64,000 nucleotides of DNA, taken from assembly GCA_936432065.2 (NCBI GenBank), contig OW386287.2, positions 2,356,001 to 2,420,000 on the forward strand, written 5' to 3'. This DNA comes from Rutpela maculata. Its lineage: Eukaryota; Arthropoda; Insecta; Coleoptera; Cerambycidae. The notes beneath the pieces are model-generated. The model was not told where the DNA came from and made no database searches. It saw nothing but the letters and a program-made list of their open reading frames with translations. The stretch's first letter is position 1. Each line of letters opens with the position of its first letter. Shown here one piece after another: positions 46,531-56,963 of the stretch. The translations under genes were made by a program, and so were the position numbers.

Positions 46531-47815
46531 TGCCGGTTGGTGAGCCTAGTACATCATATGTGTGTATACAGTATGTACATAGTACACGACCCAGTGTGCC
46601 CGGAATCATTTTCATATTTTTGATATGTCTATTTATATATTTTGGTGGGGCTATAGGGGGATTTGCAGATGACCTCAAACGTATTGCAATAATTATATAC
46701 AATTTCTATGGCTCTTGGCTTGGCTAAATGCACTTTACGCTATAAATTACCCCGAGAAAGAACAAACTAAAACAAAGGAGTCATCGGTTAATAAAAAATG
46801 GATTTATTCCCTGAAAAATTCGAATAATTCTCTTTGCAAGTTCCTTCCGGACGTTAAGAGCGATGCGCCGCCAGAGACTTAATCTGTCACGTCAACAAAT
46901 ACAGATAGGACAGCCAAAAGTCAGAGGACAAGTAAGGTGCGATAGTGCACTCTCGTAGAGGAATGTTAATTAAATATTGTATTTAGTACCGAGAACAAAC
47001 TTTAATTGAATTACAAGTTTCGTCCTTGCCAACATTAGTAATAACAGAGTACAATGGGTAGAATGTAATACTAAAAATTCAAAGTTTCTCTTGTTAAACT
47101 CATGATGGTGCATTGAAGAGTGTGGTGGCCATTGTAATGAAAATTGTGTGTTCTCTAAAATTATAAAATTTAAAAATACTTAAGAATCTTGAACTCAACA
47201 TGTAGTAATAATTTGATGAAATGGAACAACTTGTAGCATCCCACTTCTGAACTGAATAGCAGCCATGAACTAACCAAAACTTTAACAATAAAATAACTAT
47301 AATAAAATATTTATTTCCAAAAGACCTCATGTTACAGAATAAGTCAAAAATCAAATGAAATATGCAATATGTATCAGAAGATATGACATAAAACTAATAG
47401 GCCTGGCGCCAAGGTGATAAAAAATCTACCTGCCAACAAATAAGTCGGGAAGTTTTCAAACTTGGCGAATTTATACATTTTAGCGGCCTTAATAACTACT
47501 AGATTTTCACCTCTGTACCTTTGCCGTTAGCGCCGCCATATTGACAAGATGGTGGAAAAAAGTTTTATAAAACTGAAAATATAAACCTACTAAAATTTTT
47601 TTAAGGAGATAAAATGGATTAAAACAAAAAATACAAAAAACAGTACAAATACTTATTTAGAGCTTTTTTTTCAAAAACACTTAATACATTCAATGGTAAC
47701 GTTTTATATTAGTGGATTATTTTCCAAAAGTTTTAAATTATCCCCTGGTAATGCTATTACGTAATTTAACATTGCAAAATGGTCAACATGGCTGGTATTT
47801 TAATAATACCAACCA
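46531..47815. other. No gene recognised
   Basis: Two frames of 73-84 codons (46506-46727, plus; 47100-47354, minus) show no domain. Nothing else is supported. Confidence 0.4.
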
Positions 47816-48040
47816 TGATAGATAGATAGATAGATAGATTTATTCATGTTAAAAATTATAAAACTGTACACACGTCAAACAGAGTTACACTTACAAATAG
47901 GTATAAAACAATACAATAGGTTTAAAATTCACGTAAGAATGGACGAAATTATAGTAAATGGAATAAACAGCTACATAAAAAACATTAACAGGAAAATATA
48001 GTGTTTGTCATATCACTGAACATAAATTAAAAAAGTAAAA

Positions 48041-49232
48041 TCACAAGTTTACAATTTCTCTCGCTATATCTTCGTTTGAGATGAATGCATTTTTTATCAG
48101 AAAATCTTTTATTGTAGATCTAAATTTTTGTTTAGGTAAAACTCTAATACGGTCATCTAATAAGTTGTATAATTTAATACCATGGTAATTAACATCAGTT
48201 TGCCCTCTAGTTAGCCTTGTGAATTTGGTTCGTATGTTATCTTTACAACGTGTTTCATACTGATGAAAGTCAACATGGGTGTTAAAAGTAGGTAAGTTAT
48301 TACAAACGTGTAATACATTGTAACGCGTAAATGCTAGATAAGGTGAGTATTTTAAGTGAAAATGGTGTCATCCCGGTATCCTAAACCACCCACAATCCTG
48401 ATTGCCCTCCTATGGAGACCAAAAATTCTATGCTTACCAGAAGAATGCCCCAAGGCGAGAATGGCATAAGATAAGATTCCATCGTAAAGATGGATCAATA
48501 AGGACAAGTGGGGTTATTGGTACATTGCTCATATCACAGGTACTTGATATAAGTTTTACAGTTTTCTTTTTGTTAAGTGCGAGAGCATTAGGTGGAAACC
48601 ATTTTTTTGCATTAGATAATACCCTGTCACAAGTTAGGATCAGAAATTTGTAAAGTCGAGTCATCTGCATAAAAGATGCAATTGACATTCTCGAAGGAAT
48701 TTGGCACATCATTAATATAAATCAGGAATAAAACTGGGCCCAAAATTGAACCCTGTGGTACCCCCGAATTCATATGTAACTCCTCAGAAGATATTCCATT
48801 TAATCTGACTGATTGCATACGATTTTCTAGATAGGATTTGATAAGTTGGATACTTGTTCTGTTAAAGTTGTTTAGTTTAGTTTTTGGATCAGCAAGACAT
48901 GAGATGCACAATTAAATGCTTTACTGAGGTCACAAAACAAGGAGGCGGAATAATATCCTCTTTCAAAGCAGTCTAAGGTGTAATCGGTAAACTTAATGAT
49001 AGCATCTGTTGTTGATAGATTTCCACGGAATCCAAATTGGAATTTATATAATATTTTTTTTCTCTCTAGATATGGAGTGATTTGAATTTTCATAATTTTT
49101 TCGAAAATTTTAGCAAAAATAGGGAGAAGAGAAATTGGTCTATAATTGTTGTGGATGCCATGTGGATCGCCTTTTTTGAAAACTGGAATAATTGACACGA
49201 TCTTGAGTAAATCTCGGAATACTCCGGTCAGT
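48041..49232 (-). pseudogene. Non-LTR reverse transcriptase (main fragment)
   Basis: Minus-strand order: TGVFRDLLKIVSIIPVFKKG, NNYRPISLLPIFAKIFEKIM, QFGFRGNLSTTDAI, CDLSKAFNC (where AFDxVxH is usual), SGVPQGSILGPVLFLIYIND, NCIFYADDSTL (intact YADD catalytic pair), NALALNKKKT, IDPSLRWN and, toward the 3' end, LPTFNTHVDFHQYETRC and REIVNL before the stop. These are RT blocks 0-7 plus thumb and C-terminal region. Frames change at about 48890 and 48700 and again near 48430. It is close to intact but cannot make one protein. The role is target-primed reverse transcription of its own RNA. Confidence 0.85.
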
Positions 49233-49636
49233 ACCCAGGTAGCGAATGGACGGGAAAAAATGGTCAGGAGTGACGAGAAATGACGAGTTAGATGATGTAA
49301 ATGAAACGTGAAAATGACTTCCTAATGTCTCAGACGAATGACGTCTTATGCTAGACGTTAATTTGACGTCTTTTTCAGGTTATATTTGGTAATCCCCCAC
49401 AGGTTTTTAGTAATAGGAATATATAAAACTACATACTAGTTAGTAGGCTACTTGATAAAAATGAAGTAATGAATGCATAAATAAGTATTGTCCTATGAAT
49501 TTGTTTGTTAGCCATCCGTATATTTTATTTACATGAACATATCTAATATTGTTTACCATCACTCCAATTTTTTCTCACAAGAGTTGCCTGCAAATTATAA
49601 TGTTTACTAAGTTATTATAGTTATTAAGGTATCAAG

Positions 49637-49739
49637 GGTGTTATAAGGATAATAACGCATCGAGGTCGGCAGTGTACTTCCCGAGGGCCTCTGGCCCGAG
49701 GGAATGTACATCGACCGAGGGCGTCATTATCCTATAACT
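49637..49739. repeat. GC-rich perfect-centre hairpin
   Basis: Arms GTTATAAGGATAATAACGC...GTACTTCCCGAGGGCC and GGCCCGAGGGAATGTAC...GTCATTATCCTATAAC flank a TCT centre. CATCGAGGTCG pairs with CGACCGAGGGCG in the mid-stem. The centre is strikingly GC-rich against an AT-rich background. It could form an RNA or DNA stem of about 50 bp. Confidence 0.85.
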
Positions 49740-49749
49740 GCCTTCAACG

Positions 49750-50043
49750 TTTAATGTCCTACAAGTTTGTTATTTAATTCGATTTTTTTTTTGACATTTA
49801 CGATTTATTAATTTGACATCTATTATGTTCAAAACGATTTGATTTAAAAGAGAGTAAACATCAAAATTGTTTGTAAACGCCGCCGTTGCATAGCAACGCA
49901 TTTTGTTTGTCAATAACGCTATCATAATTTGCTTGTTTTGGGTTGTGTTATAATTTTATAATGCCCTAGGGCGTTATTTTTCATTTAATGTATCTCAAAA
50001 TAGGGTGGTTATTGTAAAATAACAGACTTGTAGGACATTAAAT
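49750..50043. repeat. Inverted repeat TTTAATGTCCTACAAG
   Basis: TTTAATGTCCTACAAGTTTG (49750) pairs with CAGACTTGTAGGACATTAAA (to 50043), with a flanking TTAT/ATAA extension. A GGGCGTTATT motif near 49972 echoes the GGGCGTCATTATCC of the adjacent hairpin, so hairpin and repeat may be one unit of about 400 bp. Confidence 0.7.
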
Positions 50044-50061
50044 TCATTTTTACTTACCTTT

Positions 50062-50155
50062 ACCAATTGCGGTCGGTAGGGACCGAACCTACAATGTCTT
50101 CGTTGTCCGTATTACAGTACTGACTCTTCTACCAACTGAGCTATCTTAGTGACCG
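50062..50155 (-). repeat. tRNA-derived module (A and B boxes)
   Basis: The minus strand reads TAGCTCAGTTGGTAGA (canonical A box/D arm), ACTGTAATACGG (anticodon-like loop), and GTAGGTTCGGTCCCTAC, a fully paired T arm with B box. CGGTC/GACCG could form part of an acceptor stem, but extra bases separate it from the D arm. It is probably a tRNA pseudogene or SINE head, not a functional tRNA. Confidence 0.6.
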
Positions 50156-50799
50156 TTATTTCGGATGCTAAAAGCAGTATTTATGGCGATATGAAGTATT
50201 TATGTGAAATTGAACTTCTAGCCTTATTTAAAATATATGAAAATCTTTCAGGTTCTCTTTTTTTTTTCAATTTTTTTAAGTGTTCCCAAACCAGAATTTT
50301 TCGAGTTACTAGTATTTTTATTTATTTATAATTATTAAGAAGAACTTATTTAATTTAATTAAACTGTCACCAGTGTCACCTGTGAAGTACGAGTACTTGT
50401 TGAACAACGTAATTATTACATTAATTCAGTGGCGGTTCGTTAAAAAAAATGTTTTCCCCAGATCTCTAAATTGAAGAGTAGAGAGGGAGAAATCCGAAAA
50501 AAAATTTTCCTCATCTCAAATTTGATGAGCGGTGGGGGGGAAGTCAACTATTTTAAGAATTTAAGTTTTAAGTTGAGGTACTTATACAAACCTGGGAAAC
50601 GTGTTGGAGAAAAAACGGTAAAGGTATAATATCGACATCTACAACGTAAATAGAATATTTAATGGTCTAAAACAGACCTAAAATTGAAAAAAAAATACAT
50701 TCGTGCATCGGTTTTATAAGCAATTATTACCTTAAAAAAACACAACTAAAATTTTTTTCGCAATTATTTAAAAAAAAAAAAAAAAAACGGAATGTGCAG

Positions 50800-50872
50800 G
50801 GGTCGAACCGCCGACATCGTGACTTGCAAGACGACGCCTTACTCACTCGACCACTGACCTTTCTAACAGTAC
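50800..50872 (-). repeat. Second tRNA-derived module
   Basis: The minus strand reads TCAGTGGTCGAGTGAGTAAG (A-box-like), CGTCTTGCAAGTCACG (an anticodon-like TGC loop), and GCGGTTCGACCCCTGC (B box). Spacing is tRNA-like, with incomplete acceptor pairing. Same strand as the module at 50.06-50.16 kb, in the same TA-flanked element. Confidence 0.6.
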
Positions 50873-51325
50873 TTGCTTAGACTTTATAGTGGAACACGCA
50901 ACAGCTAGATTTTCCTTTTTAATGTATTTTAATCTAATTTTATTATTAAAAAAACTCGATAACTGTACAAATAAACTACCAAATCTTTGCAAACTCTTAT
51001 AAATATATAATATAAATTATTTTGAATATTGTTAAAAAATTCTACCCTCGAATAAAAACGACAATACTTATCCCTTTTTTTAAACTTTACACTCTGCTTA
51101 CGACAATGAAATGCCATCAGCGAGTTTTAAAGTTTGTAATCCGATAAAATATAAATAAATTTAACATCGAAAAAAAAAGACGACAATATGACGTGATGTG
51201 TAGCACGTCATTTTAATGTCATTTATAAGACGTCATTATGTCGTCGATTTTTAGTGCACTAACGTCTTTTTGACCAGAATCACCAGATTTTGACGTCATT
51301 ATAACGTACCCTTGCTACCTGGGTA

Positions 51326-51395
51326 AGGTTTCGTTAATTAATTTTGTTAATGGAATTATAATATGGTTTTTTATAGTTTTGATTAGAGCTATATT
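51326..51395 (-). pseudogene. Non-LTR reverse transcriptase (upstream fragment)
   Basis: The minus strand reads GLNIALIKTIKNHIIIPLTK then LINETL, directly continuing into the main RT fragment after the inserted element is removed. This is the region just upstream of the RT fingers (usually PLTxLINxSLxxGxFP). A stop lies just upstream. Confidence 0.75.
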
Positions 51396-52080
51396 TAAGC
51401 CTTACTGTTACTATTTACCATGGTTCGGATTGCTCCCTTTCGCATTTATATTCTTTTAAATCGATTCAAATTTTCGCAAAAGATGATACCTTAGCGAAGA
51501 CACAACCCACACGCAAAATGAAACATCAATAAAAACACGCAAGATTTTGTAAGAGTGTTGAGAAATGAATCAAATTCGGTTTCCGAAACGTAAGCAAAAT
51601 GCATTATTTTTATATTTTTATTCTTATACATATAATTTGTCATAAAATGCCCTCTAACTGTTTCTTTGACGTAAAAGTCACAGGCGACGATGGGAGCAAC
51701 TATTAAACTGAAGAACATTTTGAATATTTATTATAACATCTAAGCAATATTTCTTGTCTATTCCCTTTCATAAGTAAAGTTGTGTTACATTTTTAACTTT
51801 CAGCCTGAAACGAATTGAACCTATATTAGTTTGACATTGTTTTCGTCAGTTTTCGTCTGTCTTGTCCTGTTTCATAACACTTTGTTCCCGCCATCCTCAA
51901 CTTGTGCGAACAGTTTATTCACTTCGACACGCTAATTCGAGGTATTAAGCCCCGGCATTTTTAAATTTGCACTAGAAAAGGGAAAATCAGCACCAGCCGT
52001 CACTTGGCCATTTAACAGCCACGTGAGAGCATCGGATAGAATCACGCCAAGAGAATAAATATAGTATATTTATTAGCGTT
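51396..52080. other. No gene recognised
   Basis: AT-rich; a 75-codon minus frame (51491-51718) has no recognisable domain. Confidence 0.4.
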
Positions 52081-52456
52081 TTTTTTTTCTGCGAGGAGAA
52101 TTCGACCGGCCCAAGTTTAATTTACGACTTCTTCTTTTTGTGTATCGAGAGAGTCCGGTGCAATGGAAATCCGCGCATAGGAGAACCGGTTCGGAGTCTG
52201 CAAGGACCAGTTCTGGGCAAAGATGTGTGTCCACGGTCAGAGCTCCCTCGCTTCAGCTGTTTCATCTTTGGTGGCGGACAAAAGACGCGTTTCTTGTTGA
52301 ATGGCCATGGCCACAGATAAAACTTGGGTTGAAAAGGACTACTTAGTATTCCTTCGCATATTTTATGGGGAATCGGCGTATCTTGCGCCGCATAATGCGG
52401 GGAGATAGATAGCTTACTGAAATGTGAGCAAACGAAAGGAACCAACTCTCGGCCAG
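52081..52456 (+). other. Candidate host first exon / GC-rich unique block
   Basis: This stretch is clearly richer in G+C and CpG than its surroundings and lacks poly-A/T runs after the first few bases. A 35-codon frame from ATGGCCATGGCC (about 52303) reads MAMATDKTWVEKDYLVFLRI and ends at a stop near 52410. A splice-donor-like CCAG|GTGATA follows at about 52455. It could be a 5' exon of a host gene, but no downstream exon was found in the window. A 107-codon minus frame overlaps; neither frame is recognisable. Confidence 0.25.
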
Positions 52457-53080
52457 GTGATATGTTGATTTAATAACTGTAATAATTATAAATCATGGGA
52501 ACGCGGTATACCATCGAAGTTACATTATTAGTTTAATATGTTAATCGTGGTATGAATTTAAAATGTTAAACATACCCTGAGGTAACAATTCGAAAACAAA
52601 ACTTGTTAAATAGCATTCGACCGGGTTTATTTTAAGATTAGAAAAAATTGCACAGAAACTCGTCAATTTACAATATTCAGTTTCTAGTATGAAATCTAAC
52701 TGATAACGCAGTTAAATGGCGAAACAAAGGGTGATTCGCGAAGAAAGGGTCGCTATTTACTAAAAAAATAGAGAAGACAGAGGTGATCTTAAGCAGGGTT
52801 CCCACCAAAATTGGAATTTCGAATTCCCTGACTTTTCAGGAACAAAATTTTAATTTTCCAAGACTAAAATAGGAATATTTATGACATTAATTCTAATATG
52901 ACCTGTATGCAAGTATGTATTTATCAAAAAGTATTTTTTTTTTATTAAATTGTTTGTAAAAGGTTGTATAAAATATTGAATAAATACATTTTCTAAATAG
53001 TACAGGCAAAGTCATTTAGCTATAACTAGAGATGACATACAAATCCTAAAATTGAGACTAAAACATTACCTTATAATACA
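52457..53080. other. No gene recognised
   Basis: AT-rich with no visible repeats or domains. Confidence 0.4.
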
Positions 53081-53084
53081 GTAT

Positions 53085-53210
53085 TAATCCAAGCAACGAA
53101 TGCTCAAAAAAGGGTGTAGAGGGAAATGTTAGGGACAGAAAATTTGACTTCGGAACTTTGTTTGGACATTTCCCTCTACACCCTTTTTTGAGCATTCGTT
53201 GCCTGGATTA
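53085..53210. repeat. Compact hairpin with 45-bp arms
   Basis: The left arm 53085-53129 and the right arm 53166-53210 are complementary at all but about one position (core GAATGCTCAAAAAAGGGTGT and its complement), with a 36-base loop. It is a small palindromic repeat with no coding content. The extreme arm identity suggests recent origin. Confidence 0.9.
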
Positions 53211-53399
53211 AACATATCGAAATGTAAGTAGTATTACCATACTTTGTAAATATAATTCGCAAAATTATTGCAAAACACAAAACAGCCTTGTGTGTGACTA
53301 CTATAATCTTCAATTTATTTTTAATACGTTTCCAGAAAAAAATACTGTAATATAATTGCTGTATAAAAAAAGTTGGGACATACTAAATCCATTTTTTTA

Positions 53400-53525
53400 A
53401 ATATTTTTAACCCAGATTTGTCCGTGATGATGCCCACACGGTTAGCGAAACGTGCGTGAAGTACAGTATTCAAACGTCTGGCGTTTGTGGAAACCAAGTA
53501 CTTCATCGAGGATTATTTTAAAAGA
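53400..53525. repeat. Possible Penelope-like terminal fragment
   Basis: GATGATGCCCACACGGTTAG then CGAAACGTGCGTGAAGTA resembles the GA(T/A)GATGxCC...CGAAACGTG line often found near the ends of Penelope-like elements. No coding sequence adjoins it. Confidence 0.25.
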
Positions 53526-53640
53526 GGTCAGATTTCCATCTAATAGACCTGGATAAGTATTAATTTTTTCAATTATTATTATAATTATTTTTTTGTGAGT
53601 ACTTAGCTCAATGTTTACCGTATCTAGATTAAAAACTGAA

Positions 53641-54194
53641 CTAAAAACCGCTGCTCAAGGAATCACTACTTCCACATCCGGATTTTCTATTCAAGTCACA
53701 CAACGAAAAAATTTTGTATCTGGAAATAATTGTTTATGGAGCTTTAATAATATAATATTTGAAATCCTCTACCCCAAAAACCCGTAAAACGATACCCCAC
53801 ATCGATAGTGGGGTGGGGGTGGTGACAGGGGGTGGGAGTGGAGGTGGATAAAGTAAAAAAATATTTTGAGGTTTCTGGTTCTTGTACACACATTAAATCA
53901 TTTTTTTTTTTCATCCGCTTTAATAATGGGGTGGGGTGGTAATGGGGGTGGCTAATGCCAAAATTTTTTTTGAGACCTTAGCTTCTCTTGTCTATACTAA
54001 ATATCGATTTTATGAACTCTTACCTGCTTGATTTACCTATTTACTCCAAATTTACCCCAATTTACCCCCCAACCCTTCGACGGAACAAGATGAAAATATA
54101 ATCTAGTTCTAGATCTCGTTAAAGTACATATGTGTACCAAATTTCAAGTCAATATCTCAAACGGTTCCAGAGTAAACGTGCGCACAAAAAAAGT

Positions 54195-54243
<49 letters not shown>

Positions 54244-54374
54244 CGACAGACAGAAATTTTTTTTCGCTCAAACTTGAAATCTCGACGTTTTATGACATTC
54301 TAAGCCTATTTGAACAATAAAAATTTTTAAATTTTTTTTTGTCGTTACTATACTTCCACTGGATGTGGAAGTAA
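53641..54374 (+). repeat. Element X, copy F (full length)
   Basis: Complete copy: left AAAACCGCTGCTCAAGGAAT and ACTTCCACATCC; G-rich GTGGGGTGGGGGTGGTGAC; TTTACCCCAATTTACCCCCC; AATCTAGTTCTAGATCTCG; CAAGTCAATATCTCAAACGG; (GACA)n; CATTCTAAGCCTATTTGAAC; right end ACTTCCACTGGATGTGGAAG, which can form an 8-bp stem (ACTTCCAC / GTGGAAGT). ACTTCCACATCC and GGATGTGGAAGT are a perfect 12-bp inverted pair. No protein is encoded. Confidence 0.9.
54197..54253. repeat. (GACA)n microsatellite inside element X copy F
   Basis: About fourteen GACA units with one change (GACC). The other X copies hold one to three units at the same place, so this is an expansion within this copy. Confidence 0.95.
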
Positions 54375-55011
54375 TTAAGCATTTCAAATATTATTCATAT
54401 TTATTAGTTTGGATTTCTTTAATTTGCGAATTTATCACGTCAATAGTAAATTACTGGTCTAGAACTTTAAACGTTCTAATTGGACTACATTTAATATTAA
54501 TTAGTGACAATAGTAACATACTGCTAATTATAACAACTAAACTAGCAGTTGACGTCAGGAAAAATATTTAATATTTTCACGGGATTTATTCCAATAGCCA
54601 AATACCCTTTGAAATGAAATTACTAAATCAATTGATTTTATTTGGACGTGTAGTTGCTTATTAATGGACGACGGACGGGCGAAATTGGGTTTTAATCATA
54701 TCAAAACAAACACCTGGATTAACACATTAAATACTGAACAAAGCTGTAAATGACAAATGCGAAATTGGCAACATTGTTAAGATAGTTTTATTGTGTGAAA
54801 CCGTAAAATTCCTTTAATTTATTTAAAATATGATACATAGTATTCGCTTCATCAAGTGGATGGAATAAACTCTTTTCGAACGCTGTCGATAATGGGCGCA
54901 TTTGGCATTTTTTTTTATTACATTTTCTGAAAGATCTATTAATTCTAGAGCGAAATACAAAAAAGGTCTAAAATTCGAAAAACCGGACTTTAGTTATAAA
55001 GGACCCACCAC
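54375..55011. other. No gene recognised
   Basis: AT-rich; a 68-codon frame (54365-54571) starts inside element X and is not credible. Confidence 0.4.
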
Positions 55012-55300
55012 ATTTCTTATGGGAAGTGGCCCTTGGTGAAAATGGCTGAAATTAAAATATGTTGTTCATCAAAAATTCTCACGGGCACAAAGTCTGAAAA
55101 TGGACAGTTTTCGAGATACAAGGGGCTGAAAAGACGATTTTACAGAATTTTCTGGTTTCTTATGGGATGTGGCTCTTGGTGAAAATGGCTGAAATTAAAA
55201 TATGTTGTTCCTCTTGATCTGTACATTAAAAGTTCTCATGGGCACAAAGTCTGAAAATGGACAGTTTTCGAGATATAAGGGGGTGAAAAATTGTTTTTTT
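55012..55300. repeat. Direct tandem repeat, two ~144-bp units
   Basis: Units at about 55012 and 55156 share TTTCTTATGGGA, TTGGTGAAAATGGCTGAAAT, AAAATATGTTGTTC, TTCTCA(C/T)GGGCACAAAG and GGACAGTTTTCGAGATA. The GCCCATGAGAAC (inverted) and CGAGATA modules are the same as in the foldback elements at 21.7 and 59.8 kb, so this may be the arm of a dismantled foldback element. Confidence 0.8.
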
Positions 55301-56766
55301 CAAAACAGTCAAATAAAGCTCATCGAGCACTATATCTCAAAAAAATATATATTTAAAATCGACCAACGCGTTCCAAAATAACGGGGTGCTGCGGTGTTAA
55401 ATAGCACACACTGTGAAGTCTGATAATCATTATTAAAAATCATCCCTTTTCGGCGTTTTTCGATGGTGGCATGATTAGGCGGTTTTGTGACGGTTTACTG
55501 ACAAGGGAAGGTCTGCGGCAGGGTGAAGGGCGGTAGCAGCCCCTGGGGGTTGTTACGACCCTTCCAAGGGGTAAGAAATTGACTTTTTCTCTTTTAGTTT
55601 TAATACTTACCCCCATTTTAGAGAGCGCTGAACTCGAAAAAAATAGTCGATTACGTCTTCAACTATTTCCAAAAAGTAATGAAAAAAAGTGCAGATTTTT
55701 TAACAGTCGCACATGGGGGTGAAAGTTGATCAAATGTCGAAAATCTAAAACTTGGTTTCACTCTCTAAATACCACATGTTGGTGAAGTACATAAAGTATG
55801 ACGTCATTTATCCGGCACAAAACGAAGCATGGACGAGCAGGTTGTCTGGGAGCTCAGTCGGAACTCTACTGTTTCACGTTTTGTTACCTGCTACACTCTC
55901 GTGTAAAAGAACTTTCATTGTAAATTTTAGACAATTTTGTGTGCGATTGCAGAATTTTCGGTTCTGGATTTTAATATAAAAGGTATGTACCGTTTAAAAA
56001 TTTGTTTTTTTAAGTCAGTAAATGCTTTGATTACTTCATTATTAATTTAAACACAAACTAATTAAAAATTTTAAAAAATTTATTACTGGAAACTGGAAGG
56101 TTTTTACCGAACTTCCAAGGCACAATTTTGATTTGTTCTTGAAATAAGATATATGTAGAACTGTCTCCAAAAGAAAAAAGTTCCCAAAACATCCAACTTT
56201 TTTTAATATTTTTTTTTTTTTGTAAAATAGGCCCGAAATATCAAATTTCTATGATTTTTAGTAAATGTTTCTTTCTTTTCAGAATCGATTAAGATGTCGA
56301 AGATTGTCACTAGACAACAGTTATTCGACCTAATAAAACAATCTGCAGCTGGCCAAATTTCAGAAAAAAACAAAATAAATAGAAAAAATAAAATTATATT
56401 TCTCATCTACATTGTCTTGAATAAAATAAATAATAACTGAAATTAGTTAAAAAAAAGGCATTAAGAATGAAAAAACAAAGATAAATAATTTTGATCAACT
56501 TTCACCGTCGTAGAAAAAAGTAATTTATATTAAGTTCCTTAAAATACCTTTTGTAATAATTTGATTTAATTTTGAATCTTAAAATAATAACATATTTTTC
56601 ATCATGGAGGAATAAGCTCTAAGACTAAATATGGATTATATAACCTAAAAAAAACTCATAATTTTGGTTATTTTTAGGATTCACTAAAAATTGGTACTCA
56701 CCAATTTTATGGATGGAGTTAACCGGACATCTGATTCGTAGGTTATCCAATGGAGTCCCAGAAACA
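55301..56766. other. No gene recognised
   Basis: 55480-55580 is GC-richer with a CCCCTGGGGG palindrome. A 75-codon frame (55752-55979) has no recognisable domain. Otherwise AT-rich. Confidence 0.4.
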
Positions 56767-56901
56767 GATCATTTTTTTTGTATGTGTGTGTGTGTGTGCC
56801 TGCGTAATATATGATTATCCCGGATCCTCCGAATTTTCTAGAAAATCGCGTATGCAAATATATTACACAGACACACACACAAAAAAGTAAAAAGTGATCT
56901 G
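56767..56901. repeat. (TG)n/(CA)n inverted repeat
   Basis: AGATCATTTTTTTTGTATG plus a TG run (56767-56800) faces a CA run plus AAAAAAGTAAAAAGTGATCT (to about 56901). GTAATATAT / ATATATTAC form the inner pair. A hairpin of about 135 bp. Confidence 0.7.
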
Positions 56902-56963
56902 ATTTGTTTTTAGTTTTTGTTATTTTATGTACCTGTGAATCAAAGTACTCCAAGAATCACTAC

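Larger units (their letters stand above)
49234..51323. mobile_element. TA-flanked compound element CCCAGGTAGC, 2,090 bp
   Basis: Ends CCCAGGTAGC (49234-49243) and GCTACCTGGG (51314-51323) are exact complements, flanked by TA (49232-49233 and 51324-51325). Removing the element and one TA rejoins the retroelement frame as LINETL-LTGVFRD, so borders and duplication are confirmed by the host frame. Subterminal TGACGT/ACGTCA motifs are repeated at both ends. The interior has no recognisable transposase. It holds a GC-rich hairpin, an inner inverted repeat and two tRNA-derived modules. Confidence 0.9.
47816..51395 (-). mobile_element. Jockey/CR1-like non-LTR retroelement, interrupted
   Basis: Minus-strand element. 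Its 3' end is at about 47816 with a (GATA)n/TTTATTC tail, the coding end is a stop at 48041-48043, and the RT runs to 49232 and resumes at 51326-51395 beyond a 2,090-bp insertion. Upstream of 51395 a stop appears and no endonuclease domain was found, so the copy is 5'-truncated or its 5' part is unrecognisable. Confidence 0.8.

Noticed and set aside
50062..50155. Functional tRNA gene
   Set aside because: The T arm and D arm look good, but acceptor-stem pairing is poor and extra bases separate it from the D arm. Best read as tRNA-derived.
52122..52445. 107-codon minus-strand frame in the GC-rich block
   Set aside because: Open because of high GC. It has no recognisable domain and ends in a Lys run from a T-rich tract.
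54197..54253. CRISPR-like or regulatory array
   Set aside because: It is a simple (GACA)n microsatellite expansion inside element X.
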